DNA of 58,574 nt from Chloroflexota bacterium (GCA_029265355.1 JAJUJL010000025.1:1-58574); one strand, 5' to 3'. Counted from the first letter of the stretch, positions 42,640 to 50,376 are shown. A program made the numbers and translations. The notes: generated by a model from the sequence alone, not told the origin.

Positions 42640-43998
42640 ATGGCAATCAAAACCTACGGCTTGATGGGGGCTGATTGGGAAGAAAGAGTCAACTTTGAGC
42701 GCCTGCGCCGCGAAAGGTTGGCGCGCATCAAGGCTCTGCTCAAAGAATCCGAGATGGGCGCGCTGCTGTGTTTCGACATGAACAACGTGCGCTACATCAC
42801 CGCCACGCACATCGGCACCTGGGCGATGGACAAGCTGGCGCGCTTCTGCCTGTTGCCCCAGGATGACGATCCGATCAACTGGGATTTCGGCTCGGCGGCT
42901 CGCCATCACGATTTGTACTGTCCCTGGCTGGGCGATGGGCGCTCGCGCGCCGGCATCTCCACACTGCGCGGCGCCATGCTCCCCGAAGCCGGGCGCGCCG
43001 AGGATGTGGCGCACAAAATCAAGGTCGAGCTCGAAATGCGCGGCCTGGAGAATGAACCGCTCGGCGTGGACGCTATCGAACTGCCGGTGCTGTTCGCTTT
43101 GCAGAAAGAAGGCATCAAGGTAGTGGATGGCCAGCAACTCATGCAGGCCGCGCGGGTGATCAAGACTCAGGATGAAATCACCCTGCTGGCGACCGCCTGC
43201 ATGATGGTGGATGCCGCCTACGAAGAGCTGTACCAGGCAATGAAGCCTGGCATGCGCGAGAATGAGTGCGTCGGGTTGGTTTCCAAAGTGCTCTACGACC
43301 TGGGATCCGAGCATGTGGAGGGCGTCAACGCCATCTCCGGTGAGCGCTGCAACCCGCACCCGCACGTCTACACCGACCGCGCCTTGCGCCCCGGCGATCC
43401 GGTGTACTTCGATATCCTGCACTCTTACATGGGCTACCGCACCTGCTACTACCGCACCTTTGTCATCGGCAGCGCCTCGCAAGCGCAGGTGGATGCCTAT
43501 AAACGCTGCCGCGATTACCTGGATCATGCCATCAGCTTGATCAGGCCTGGCGTGACCACCGCCGATGTGGTCAGCATCTGGCCCAAGGCGCAGGAATTCG
43601 GCTTCCCCAACGAGGAAGCGGCCTTTGCCCTGCAGTACGGGCATGGCGTGGGCTTATCCATCTGGGAGAAGCCAGTCTTCAGCCGCCTGGTCTCGCTGGA
43701 TCACCCCGAAGAGATCAAGGAGGGCATGGTTTTCGCCCTGGAGACCTTCTGGCCTGCCGCGGATGGCTGGTCGGCAGCGCGCATCGAAGAGCAGCTCGTG
43801 GTCACCAAGGACGGCTGTGAGGTGATCACCCGCTTTCCGGCAGAAGAGCTGTTGGTGGCGGGTTCGCGCTACTACACCGCCACCGGCCCGCTGCCGGCCA
43901 CGCGCGAAACGCAGTCCAACCGCAACAACGCCCGTTTCAATGGGCGCAATCTCGAAAAAGTGGTCGCCAGCGCCCGCGGCGAAGGCGTCAAAGGCTGA
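42640..43998 (+). CDS. M24 (creatinase/aminopeptidase P fold) family protein with altered metal site
   Basis: A 452-residue protein. The ATG follows AGGAGGT. It has a creatinase-type N-terminal domain (MGALLCFDMNNVRYITATH) and a pita-bread catalytic domain. Metal-ligand positions are D258, H335 (YGHGVGLSIWE), E368 (FALETFW) and E383 (RIEEQ). The second Asp of the canonical D-x10-D pair is C269 (DILHSYMGYRTC). The N-terminal pattern and acidic-substrate style resemble DddP-like lyases and ectoine/creatine hydrolases as much as peptidases. It probably acts on the compound handled by this operon. The exact reaction is unknown. Confidence 0.8.
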   Translation: MAIKTYGLMGADWEERVNFERLRRERLARIKALLKESEMGALLCFDMNNVRYITATHIGTWAMDKLARFCLLPQDDDPINWDFGSAARHHDLYCPWLGDGRSRAGISTLRGAMLPEAGRAEDVAHKIKVELEMRGLENEPLGVDAIELPVLFALQKEGIKVVDGQQLMQAARVIKTQDEITLLATACMMVDAAYEELYQAMKPGMRENECVGLVSKVLYDLGSEHVEGVNAISGERCNPHPHVYTDRALRPGDPVYFDILHSYMGYRTCYYRTFVIGSASQAQVDAYKRCRDYLDHAISLIRPGVTTADVVSIWPKAQEFGFPNEEAAFALQYGHGVGLSIWEKPVFSRLVSLDHPEEIKEGMVFALETFWPAADGWSAARIEEQLVVTKDGCEVITRFPAEELLVAGSRYYTATGPLPATRETQSNRNNARFNGRNLEKVVASARGEGVKG

Positions 43999-44021
43999 TC
44001 CTGGCACCCAGGAGGCGTTCT

Positions 44022-45350
44022 CTGGCTACTCCCATCATTATGCCCGCCCTGGGCATGTTTCAAGATACGGGTAAACTGGTCTCCTGGCTCAAGAAAGAGG
44101 GAGACCCGGTCGCCAAAGGTGAGGCGATCATGGAGATCGAGACCGACAAGGCGACCGTGGAGGTGGAGGCGCAGGCGGATGGCGTGCTGCGCGGGGTGCG
44201 CGCCCAACCCGGGCAAGATGTGCCGGTGGGTGAAACCATTGCCTGGCTCCTGGCGCCTGGCGAATCGCTCCCTGGGGAAGCTGCCGCAACCCAGCCGCTG
44301 GCAGCCGCTCCGCTCACGCCTGCGCCTGCCGCGATCGCCGAGCCGCACGCTGGTGAGGCTTCGCCGCTGGCGCGGCGCATTGCCGAGCAGCACGGTGTGG
44401 ACCTGGCGCAGGTGAAGGCCGACGGTGGTCGCGTGCAAAAGAAAGACGTGCTGGCTTACCTGCAGGCGCAGCAAGCCGCGCTGCAGGCGGCGCGGCTCCT
44501 GCCGGCATCCCCCAAAGCGCGTCGACTGGCGCAGGAGCTGGGTGTGGAGCTCGCCGCCCTGCGGGGCAGCGGTCCCCAGGGGGCGGTCTTGGCTGCTGAC
44601 GTGCAGGCTGCTGCGTCGGTTCCGCAACCAGGCGCTGCCCCGGTCAGCCGTGCGCTCGCCGCCGCGTCCGAAGACACCGCCGCCCTGCCTGTGAGCGGCG
44701 TCTGGCGCGTGATGGTCGAGCGCATTTCTCAGGAGTGGCGCGAGGCGCCGCACTTCTACCTGGCGCGGGAAGCCAACGCTGCACGTCTGCTCGCCTGGCG
44801 CGAGTTGGCGCAGAAGCGCGCTGGCGTCAAGATCACCATCACCGACCTGTTGATCAGGCTGGCGGCCTCTGCCCTGGTGCAGCACCCACGCCTGGCAGCG
44901 CGCTGGGAAAATGGGAAGATCCTCGCCACGGGCGGGGTCAACATCGGCCTGGCGATCGCCATAGAAGAGGGACTGACCGTGCCGGTGGTGCATCGCGCCG
45001 ATACCCTTTCTTTGCGCCAGATCAGCCAGCGCCGCCAGGAGCTGGTCGAGCGCGCCCAGGCCGGACGGTTGAAGCCGGAAGACCTGCAGGGCGGCGTCTT
45101 CACCATCAGCAACCTGGGCATGTACGGCATCGACGCCTTCAACGCCATCGTTAACCCACCCCAGGCCGCCATACTGGCAGTGGGACGCATCGCCGACCGG
45201 GTTGTGGCGCTGAATGGGCAGCCTGCCGTGCAGCCGATGATGACGCTGACGCTTTCCTGTGATCACCGCGTGGTGGACGGAGCGCGCGGGGCGCAGTTCT
45301 TGCAAACGCTGGTAGCACTGATCGAGGAGCCGATGGCATTGCTGGATTAA
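44022..45350 (+). CDS. Dihydrolipoamide acyltransferase (E2) with two subunit-binding domains
   Basis: A 442-residue protein if it starts at CTG 44022, which lies 6 bp after AGGAGG and gives MATPIIMPALGM, the usual E2 N-terminus. The first ATG, 44040, is 24 bp from that site and would cut the first lipoyl strand. The lipoyl lysine is K43 (EIETDKATVEV). Two peripheral-subunit-binding domains follow (ASPLARRIAEQHGVDLAQV and SPKARRLAQELGVELAALRG). The catalytic domain ends in the active site SCDHRVVDGA. It transfers the acyl group from E1 to CoA. No E3 gene is nearby. Confidence 0.88.
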   Translation: MATPIIMPALGMFQDTGKLVSWLKKEGDPVAKGEAIMEIETDKATVEVEAQADGVLRGVRAQPGQDVPVGETIAWLLAPGESLPGEAAATQPLAAAPLTPAPAAIAEPHAGEASPLARRIAEQHGVDLAQVKADGGRVQKKDVLAYLQAQQAALQAARLLPASPKARRLAQELGVELAALRGSGPQGAVLAADVQAAASVPQPGAAPVSRALAAASEDTAALPVSGVWRVMVERISQEWREAPHFYLAREANAARLLAWRELAQKRAGVKITITDLLIRLAASALVQHPRLAARWENGKILATGGVNIGLAIAIEEGLTVPVVHRADTLSLRQISQRRQELVERAQAGRLKPEDLQGGVFTISNLGMYGIDAFNAIVNPPQAAILAVGRIADRVVALNGQPAVQPMMTLTLSCDHRVVDGARGAQFLQTLVALIEEPMALLD

Positions 45351-45356
45351 AGCTAA

Positions 45357-45403
45357 GGTGGCTGGGGAGCCCATCCTCTCCAGCCACCCGCCGCCCCCTT
45401 TTT
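45357..45403. terminator. Bidirectional terminator between E2 and the XRE regulator
   Basis: GGTGGCTGGGGAG (45357-45369) pairs with CTCTCCAGCCACC (45376-45388) with one G-T pair. A TTTTT run follows at 45399-45403. It lies between two convergent genes and can serve both. Confidence 0.75.
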
Positions 45404-45407
45404 CAGT

Positions 45408-45998
45408 TCATCTTTCCAGGTGCATCTGTTTGACAAGAGGCTGATCGCGCGAGGCCTGAAAAATGATCAAGATCGTGGCCGATTCACCCGACCGGTTGCA
45501 GTACGCATGCGGTTGGCTGGCGTCGAACAGCAGGCCGTCGCCTGGCTCCAACCGAAACGCCCGTCCATTGATGAAATAATCCAATTTCCCCTGCAAGCAA
45601 TAGACGAATTCTTCTCCCGCATGTGAAACAGGGTCGGCGGTATTCTCCACACCGGGCTCGATGATCATCCGGAAAGGTTCGATCTGCTGCCGGAACAAGC
45701 CAATTCCCAGGCTTTCCATCACCACCCCATCGCTTTGCGAGCGCATTCCCTGGTCGCGCTTGACAAACACGATCGTTTGTCGGGTCTCTCCCCGGAAAAA
45801 ATCCGTGATCGGCACATTCAAAGCGGTTGCCAGGCGTTGTAATGTCGCCACCGTGGGTGAATTTTCGCCGTGTTCGATCAGGCTGATGGCATTGATCGAA
45901 AGGCCGCATTTCTCCGCCAGGGCGCGCAGCGTCAAGCCTTGCCGGTCGCGCAGCGCGCGCAAACGCATGCCGACATTGGGTAACTGGATTTCATCCAT
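45408..45998 (-). CDS. XRE-family transcriptional regulator with cupin sensor domain
   Basis: A 196-residue protein. Residues ~10-65 form a Cro/C1-type helix-turn-helix (LRALRDRQGLTLRALAEKCGLSINAISLIEHGENSPTVATLQRLA). Residues ~105-190 form a cupin with HAGEEFVYCLQGKLDY and LEPGDGLLFDASQPH, containing the usual metal or ligand residues. Such regulators sense small molecules and often control catabolic or polyamine genes. It converges on the E2 gene and diverges from 46148, sharing a palindrome-rich promoter region. It may regulate itself, the divergent gene or the upstream operon. Confidence 0.9.
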   Translation of the reverse strand: MDEIQLPNVGMRLRALRDRQGLTLRALAEKCGLSINAISLIEHGENSPTVATLQRLATALNVPITDFFRGETRQTIVFVKRDQGMRSQSDGVVMESLGIGLFRQQIEPFRMIIEPGVENTADPVSHAGEEFVYCLQGKLDYFINGRAFRLEPGDGLLFDASQPHAYCNRSGESATILIIFQASRDQPLVKQMHLER

Positions 45999-46042
45999 TC
46001 CCGTCTTTCTCCTGCTGACAAATCGTACACCTCACTCTCTTT

Positions 46043-46094
46043 ATTATACACCTTATACTAAAATAATTGACAATGTCAAGTATAGTAGTATAAT
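46043..46094. promoter_or_regulatory. Divergent promoters with overlapping palindromes
   Basis: On the plus strand, TTGACA (46067-46072), 16 bp, TATAAT (46089-46094) is near-consensus. On the minus strand, TATAAT (46048-46043) has TTGTCA (46073-46068) 19 bp upstream. TTGACA-A-TGTCAA (46067-46079) is a perfect palindrome on the shared -35 area, and TTATACTA (46053-46060) pairs with TAGTATAA (46086-46093). The XRE-cupin product is the obvious candidate to bind here. Confidence 0.65.
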
Positions 46095-46147
46095 CAAAAC
46101 AGAGATCGCCATCGTTTACAGGCAAAATGGCGCGGAGATAAAAAAAA

Positions 46148-46648
46148 ATGAAAGCGATCATTGGGCTTTTCGAAGACGAGCAGGCTGCTGCTCTGGCAGC
46201 CCACCGGCTTCAGCTCGCAGGCATTGCCGGTGAGCATGTCCAGATCATATCGAACACGAAACTTGTCGCCAAAATGCTGGGCTGTGATCTCGGCTGTGTC
46301 ATTCAAAACTATACCGCCTGGGGCGCGGCCATCGGCATGACCATCTATGGCATTTTTGGCCTGGCGGCAGCGCTGTGCGAATGCGGCTTGATGCAATTTG
46401 GCAGGGAATACGGCATCGGAGCATTGATCGGCGCGCTGCTCGCCGGCGCATTGGTTGGCGGAGGCATCGGTTTGCTGGTAGGTGCGGGAGAAGCCGAGAA
46501 AGACACCCACTATTACCAGCAGGGCATCCGCATGGGCGGCAAGGTCATCTCTGTGCAGGTTTCAGAGGATGAGATGCAGCGGGTGAGGCGCCTCCTGGAG
46601 CTGGAACACGCCCTGGGCATAAAAGCGACGAGCCTCGAAAGAGCCTGA
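46148..46648 (+). CDS. Small membrane protein, general-stress-like with glycine-zipper segments
   Basis: A 166-residue protein. Residues 1-50 resemble the alpha/beta start of GSP17M/DUF1269-type stress proteins (MKAIIGLFEDEQAAALAAHRLQLAGIAGEHVQII). Two glycine-rich hydrophobic stretches follow (AAIGMTIYGIFGLAAALC, IGALIGALLAGALVGGGIGLLVGAG). The last third is soluble (GGKVISVQVSEDEMQRVRRLLE). A function is not known. It has a strong promoter of its own, overlapped by a palindrome shared with the XRE regulator gene. Confidence 0.7.
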   Translation: MKAIIGLFEDEQAAALAAHRLQLAGIAGEHVQIISNTKLVAKMLGCDLGCVIQNYTAWGAAIGMTIYGIFGLAAALCECGLMQFGREYGIGALIGALLAGALVGGGIGLLVGAGEAEKDTHYYQQGIRMGGKVISVQVSEDEMQRVRRLLELEHALGIKATSLERA

Positions 46649-46665
46649 TAGAAATGTGAGCAACC

Positions 46666-47676
46666 ATGCGGTATGTCTTTGGACCAGTTCCTTCGCGGCG
46701 TTTGCATCAGTCTCTGGGTATCGATACAGTTCCATTGAAGACGTGCAATTGGAACTGCGTCTACTGCCAGCTCGGTCGCACCCGTCGGTTAGTCGCCGAG
46801 CGCAAAGAATATTATCCCTCCGATGAAATTGTGACGGAGGTCACGCAGGCGCTTGCAGCCCACAAGCCGGGAGAGATCGATTGGCTGACCTTTGTTGGCT
46901 CAGGGGAGACCTTACTGCACTCCAGGCTGGGTTGGATGGTGCGCCAGGTCAAAGCGATTACCCAACTGCCGGTGGCGGTCATCACCAATGGATCGCTATT
47001 GTACCTGCCCGAGGTTCGTCAGGAGCTGAGCGCCGCGGATGCGGTCCTTCCCACCCTGGATGCTGGCACGGCAGACCTCTACCGGATCATTAACCGCCCC
47101 CATCCGAGCTCGACCTACGAGCGGCTGGTCGAAGGGTTGGTTGCATTCAGAGAGGTGTATGCAGGCAAAATGTGGGTCGAGGTGATGTTGGTGCGAGGGC
47201 TGAACGATGAGCCGCAGGCATTGTGGGATATCGCCCGGGTGCTAGATCGAATCAAGCCAGACGCGGTGCACATCAATGTGCCTGTGCGCCCTCCCGCGGA
47301 AAAGTGGGTCGAACCTCCACCCGAGGAGAGTCTGCGCCGGGCTGTGGCAATCCTTGGCAACATTGCTGAAGTGGTTCGTCCGGCGCAGCGCCGCTTTGAC
47401 CTGTCAGCTTTCGATGATCCGGTCACCGCCGTGCTCAGTATCATTACCCGCCACCCAATGCGCCAGGAAGAGATCGAAAAGGCGCTCTCGCGGTGGTCGC
47501 CAGTGCATGTCGAACAGATTTTGGCTAAATTGCGCGCCAGCGGCCAGGCCCAGGTGGTTGAGCGCTCCGGAGTGAGATATTGGAGTGCTGCATCTGCATT
47601 TTATTCCAGCGATGCCCTGCCCCGCAGCGTGCAGTCTCAGATGCAGCGCCAAAAAGATGTAAGCTATGCTGAATGA
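46666..47676 (+). CDS. Radical SAM protein with C-terminal winged helix
   Basis: A 336-residue protein. The N-terminus VFGPVPSRRLHQSLGIDTVPLKTCNWNCVYCQLG carries the CxxxCxxC [4Fe-4S]/SAM motif (CNWNCVYC). This belongs to the COG0731-type radical SAM group, with SLGIDTV and a WLTFVGSGETLLH motif for SAM binding. The last ~70 residues (VLSIITRHPMRQEEIEKALSRW, then VEQILAKLRASGQAQVVERSG) look like a winged helix. Homologues have been seen near metal-cofactor genes (from memory), and here NifX-like and DUF364-like genes follow. The reaction is unknown. Confidence 0.85.
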   Translation: MRYVFGPVPSRRLHQSLGIDTVPLKTCNWNCVYCQLGRTRRLVAERKEYYPSDEIVTEVTQALAAHKPGEIDWLTFVGSGETLLHSRLGWMVRQVKAITQLPVAVITNGSLLYLPEVRQELSAADAVLPTLDAGTADLYRIINRPHPSSTYERLVEGLVAFREVYAGKMWVEVMLVRGLNDEPQALWDIARVLDRIKPDAVHINVPVRPPAEKWVEPPPEESLRRAVAILGNIAEVVRPAQRRFDLSAFDDPVTAVLSIITRHPMRQEEIEKALSRWSPVHVEQILAKLRASGQAQVVERSGVRYWSAASAFYSSDALPRSVQSQMQRQKDVSYAE

Positions 47677-47694
47677 CCTGAAGGAGGTTGCTAT

Positions 47695-47955
47695 GACCAG
47701 TGCCGTCGGGTAAAAACCATCCGAGACTGGTTTCAATTGACGGCTAAGATCAAATAAGCTCCTCGCACTTCGTGGGCCACGCAAAATGATCTGATAGGAG
47801 ATTGCCACGACCAGGGCTGAAGAAAGCGCTTCAGCACCAGGCGGGTAAAAAAAAACACCCGACGCTGGTCTACTCATGACATATTTGTCATTTCTTCATT
47901 TGAGTGCCGCCTGGCGGCATAGCCGAATCTCGCAATGACAGCTAAGGTCAAAAAA
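47695..47955. repeat. Dispersed structured repeat, copy 2, with a truncated extra unit
   Basis: 47767-47955 is closely similar to 679-871 and folds alike: GACCAG (47809-47814) with CTGGTC (47865-47870), GCTGAAG (47816-47822) with CTTCAGC (47829-47835), CGGGT (47842-47846) with ACCCG (47857-47861), ATGACA/TGTCAT (47876-47891). The last hairpin differs: TGCCGC/GCGGCA (47905-47919). Before it, 47695-47758 is a shortened unit with GACCAG, CGGGT/ATCCG and CTGGT, ending GCTAAGATCAAATAAG, which resembles the end of the full copies. The element occupies nearly all of a 289-bp gap. Confidence 0.78.
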
Positions 47956-47965
47956 GGAGAAAACC

Positions 47966-48364
47966 ATGAAAATCGCAGTCATCACCGATGATGGCAAAAC
48001 AATCAGCCGGCATTTCGGCCGAGCTCCCTATTACATGGTGATCACCATCGAAAATGGGCAAATTGTGCACCGCGAACTGCGCGACAAGCTCGGTCACGCC
48101 CAGTTTAGAAACCAGCCGCACGAGGCGGATGCCCCCGGGCAGCCGCATGGGATGGGAGCAGCTTCACACAATAAGCACCTGATGATGTCGGATGCAATCG
48201 CCGATTGCGAGGCGCTGCTGTGCGGCGGGATGGGCATGGGCGCATACCAGAGCATGGTCTCGCGCGGGATCAAGCCGGTGGTCACCGACTTGTGGGACAT
48301 TGACCAGGCGGTGAAGGCCTACGCGGCTGGTGAGATCGTTGACCGCGTCGACCTGCTGCACTGA
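47966..48364 (+). CDS. NifX/NafY-like (dinitrogenase iron-molybdenum cofactor) family protein
   Basis: A 132-residue protein with the RNase-H-like NifX fold: MKIAVITDDGKTISRHFGRAPYYMVITIENG, then CEALLCGGMGMGAYQSM and VKAYAAGEIVDRVDLLH. The middle is His-rich. Family members bind iron-molybdenum cofactor precursors or other metal clusters; most family members in organisms without nitrogenase have no known role. No nif structural genes are in the window. The Shine-Dalgarno AAGGAG lies directly at the end of the structured repeat. Confidence 0.88.
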   Translation: MKIAVITDDGKTISRHFGRAPYYMVITIENGQIVHRELRDKLGHAQFRNQPHEADAPGQPHGMGAASHNKHLMMSDAIADCEALLCGGMGMGAYQSMVSRGIKPVVTDLWDIDQAVKAYAAGEIVDRVDLLH

Positions 48365-48378
48365 GCCGGTGCAAGGCT

Positions 48379-49119
48379 ATGCACAGGCCCATACTTGAAG
48401 AACTGCTAGCCAGCCTTCCAGGGGATAATGATCCGGTGCGCGCTCTGCTGGTCGGCGCGCACTGGACGGTGGTTTGCAGCCGGGGCTGCGGGCTGGCTTC
48501 CACGGTGGTGGGCGATCGGCCTCACGCCCACGACAAAGTGCGTGATGTGGGCAGGCTGCACGAGAAAAGCGCTCGAGAGCTGGCGGAATATGCGCTCTCC
48601 GACATCCCCCTGGAAGCCAGCATCGGCCTGGCGGCGCTCAATTCCCTGTTGCCGGTGGATGCAAGTCGCTCTGTCGAGTTGAACGCCGCTGAGGTGCTGG
48701 CGCAGCGCGGCGCTGGCAAGAACGTTGTCCTGGTGGGGCATTTCCCATTCATCGAAAAAGTGCGCCAGTCGGTGGGAAATCTGTGGGTGCTCGAGCAGCG
48801 CCCAACCGGAGATGAATACCCGGCAGAAGCGGCGACAGAGCTCATCCCCCAGGCGGATGTGGTTGCGTTGACCGCCAGCGCCCTGATCAACCACACGCTG
48901 GATGGGCTGCTGGCGTTGCGCCGCCCAGATGCGCTGGTCATGTTGATCGGTCCGAGCACGCCGCTCTCGCCGCTGCTGTTCGAGCGTGGGGTGGATATCC
49001 TGTCCGGCTCGCTGGTGGTGGATGAAACTGCCGTGTTGCGCACGGTTGGGCAAGGCGCCACCTACCAGCAGGTCGAAGGCGCGAAACGGATCACCCTGGT
49101 CAAAACCGACCGCACGTAG
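48379..49119 (+). CDS. DUF364 (putative heavy-metal chelation) protein
   Basis: A 246-residue protein of the DUF4213/DUF364 type, with RALLVGAHWTVVCSRGCGLAST near the N-terminus, then ELAEYALSDIPLEASIGLAALNSLL and NVVLVGHFPFIEKVRQ. The C-terminal part resembles a PLP-like Rossmann fold (ADVVALTASALINHTLDGLLAL, VMLIGPSTPLSPLLFERGVD). It follows the NifX-like gene by 14 bp, so they are probably one transcript. The family is believed to handle metals; the chemistry is not known. Confidence 0.85.
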   Translation: MHRPILEELLASLPGDNDPVRALLVGAHWTVVCSRGCGLASTVVGDRPHAHDKVRDVGRLHEKSARELAEYALSDIPLEASIGLAALNSLLPVDASRSVELNAAEVLAQRGAGKNVVLVGHFPFIEKVRQSVGNLWVLEQRPTGDEYPAEAATELIPQADVVALTASALINHTLDGLLALRRPDALVMLIGPSTPLSPLLFERGVDILSGSLVVDETAVLRTVGQGATYQQVEGAKRITLVKTDRT

Positions 49120-49168
49120 TGGGCTGTAAACAGGCCAGTCAATTTCCTGTGAAAGGCGACTCTCTCTG

Positions 49169-50356
49169 ATGATGAAGATCCTCAACCTTTTGCTCCTTGG
49201 CTGGTTTGCCTGGTTTCCGTTTACGGCAAAAATCGCGGCCCAGGTCCAGCAGAGCGGGCCGGTTGTCCGGGCTGTGCTGTTCTACTCTCCCACCTGCCCG
49301 CACTGCGAAAAGGTGATCACGCAGGATTTGCCGCCCCTCTTCGAGCAATATGGCGATCAGTTGCAGATCGTCGGCGTCGATACTTACACCCCAGGCGGCC
49401 AGGAGCTGTTCCAGGTTGCCATCGAGCGCTTCAAGATTCCCGAGGAGCGGCAGGCAGTGCCCACGTTGATCATCGATGACATTGTGCTGGTTGGCTCGCT
49501 GGAGATACCGCAGCAGTTTCCGGGTCTGATCGAGTCCTACCTGGCGCAAGGCGGCGTTGATTGGCCCGACATACCCGGATTTGTTGAAGCCTTGCGCGCA
49601 GCCGAAGCGCAGCAAACGCAGGTTTCACAATCCAGCAGCCCGCCGCAGGCAACCAAGGCGCCTACGCCAGTCGGCGCGCCACCGCCCACCCCACCTGCGC
49701 CAGAGCCGACCCCCGCTGGTCTGATCATACCCGAACGATCTGGCAACAGCCTGGCAGAGCGCCTGGCACGCGATCCGGTGGGGAACTTCCTGGCGATACT
49801 GGTGTTGGTCGGCATGCTGGTATCCCTGGGGGCTGCGGCGGCGTTCTTGCTCTGGAAGGGCGGAGAGCGCCGCCAGCCAAAAGCATCCATCGCCATACCG
49901 CTGCTCTGCCTGGTCGGGTTGGTCATCGCCGGCTACCTGGCGTATGTCGAGACCGCCCAGGTGAGCGCGGTGTGTGGACCGGTGGGCGACTGCAACACCG
50001 TCAACCAGAGCAAATACGCCCGCCTGTTCGGCGTATTGCCCATCGGTCTTCTGGGCGTGGTCGGCTACCTCGCCATCCTGATGGCCTGGTTTGCCAGCCG
50101 CTCCCGCAACCCGCGCAGCGCCAGCTTGGCCTCTCTGGCGCTGTTTGGCCTGGCGCTGTTCGGCACTCTTTTCTCGGTTTACCTGACCTTCTTGGAGCCA
50201 TTCGTGATCGGTGCCACCTGCGCCTGGTGCTTGAGCTCGGCGGTGATCATGACCGCTCTGCTGTGGTTATCCTTGTTCCCCGGCAAAGCAGCCCTGTTGA
50301 GCGTGTGGACCGGGCGGATCGTGCTGACCGAGCGCCAGGCGCGACACGGATTTTGA
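49169..50356 (+). CDS. Thioredoxin-like/VKOR fusion protein for disulfide formation
   Basis: A 395-residue protein. A signal anchor is followed by a thioredoxin-fold domain with active site CPHC (VRAVLFYSPTCPHCEKVI) and the cis-Pro region AVPTLIIDD. A Pro-rich linker (~residues 160-190) leads to a four-helix VKOR domain with CGPVGDCNTVNQSKYA and the redox pair C-A-W-C in VIGATCAWCLSSAVI. VKOR reoxidises the thioredoxin part with a quinone, as DsbB does for DsbA. The fusion form is known in bacteria. It would make disulfides in exported proteins, possibly including those of this window. Confidence 0.9.
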   Translation: MMKILNLLLLGWFAWFPFTAKIAAQVQQSGPVVRAVLFYSPTCPHCEKVITQDLPPLFEQYGDQLQIVGVDTYTPGGQELFQVAIERFKIPEERQAVPTLIIDDIVLVGSLEIPQQFPGLIESYLAQGGVDWPDIPGFVEALRAAEAQQTQVSQSSSPPQATKAPTPVGAPPPTPPAPEPTPAGLIIPERSGNSLAERLARDPVGNFLAILVLVGMLVSLGAAAAFLLWKGGERRQPKASIAIPLLCLVGLVIAGYLAYVETAQVSAVCGPVGDCNTVNQSKYARLFGVLPIGLLGVVGYLAILMAWFASRSRNPRSASLASLALFGLALFGTLFSVYLTFLEPFVIGATCAWCLSSAVIMTALLWLSLFPGKAALLSVWTGRIVLTERQARHGF

Positions 50357-50376
50357 CACGGGTGGCAAGACATTAT

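Noticed and set aside
47740-47955. Possible riboswitch or tRNA-like RNA upstream of the NifX-like gene
   Set aside because: The fold is shared with a copy at 679-871 that is not upstream of a comparable gene, and no known riboswitch core or tRNA T-arm is present. A dispersed element explains it better.
47966-48364. Evidence of nitrogen fixation
   Set aside because: NifX-like proteins occur widely outside nif clusters, and no nifHDK, nifB or nifEN is in the window.
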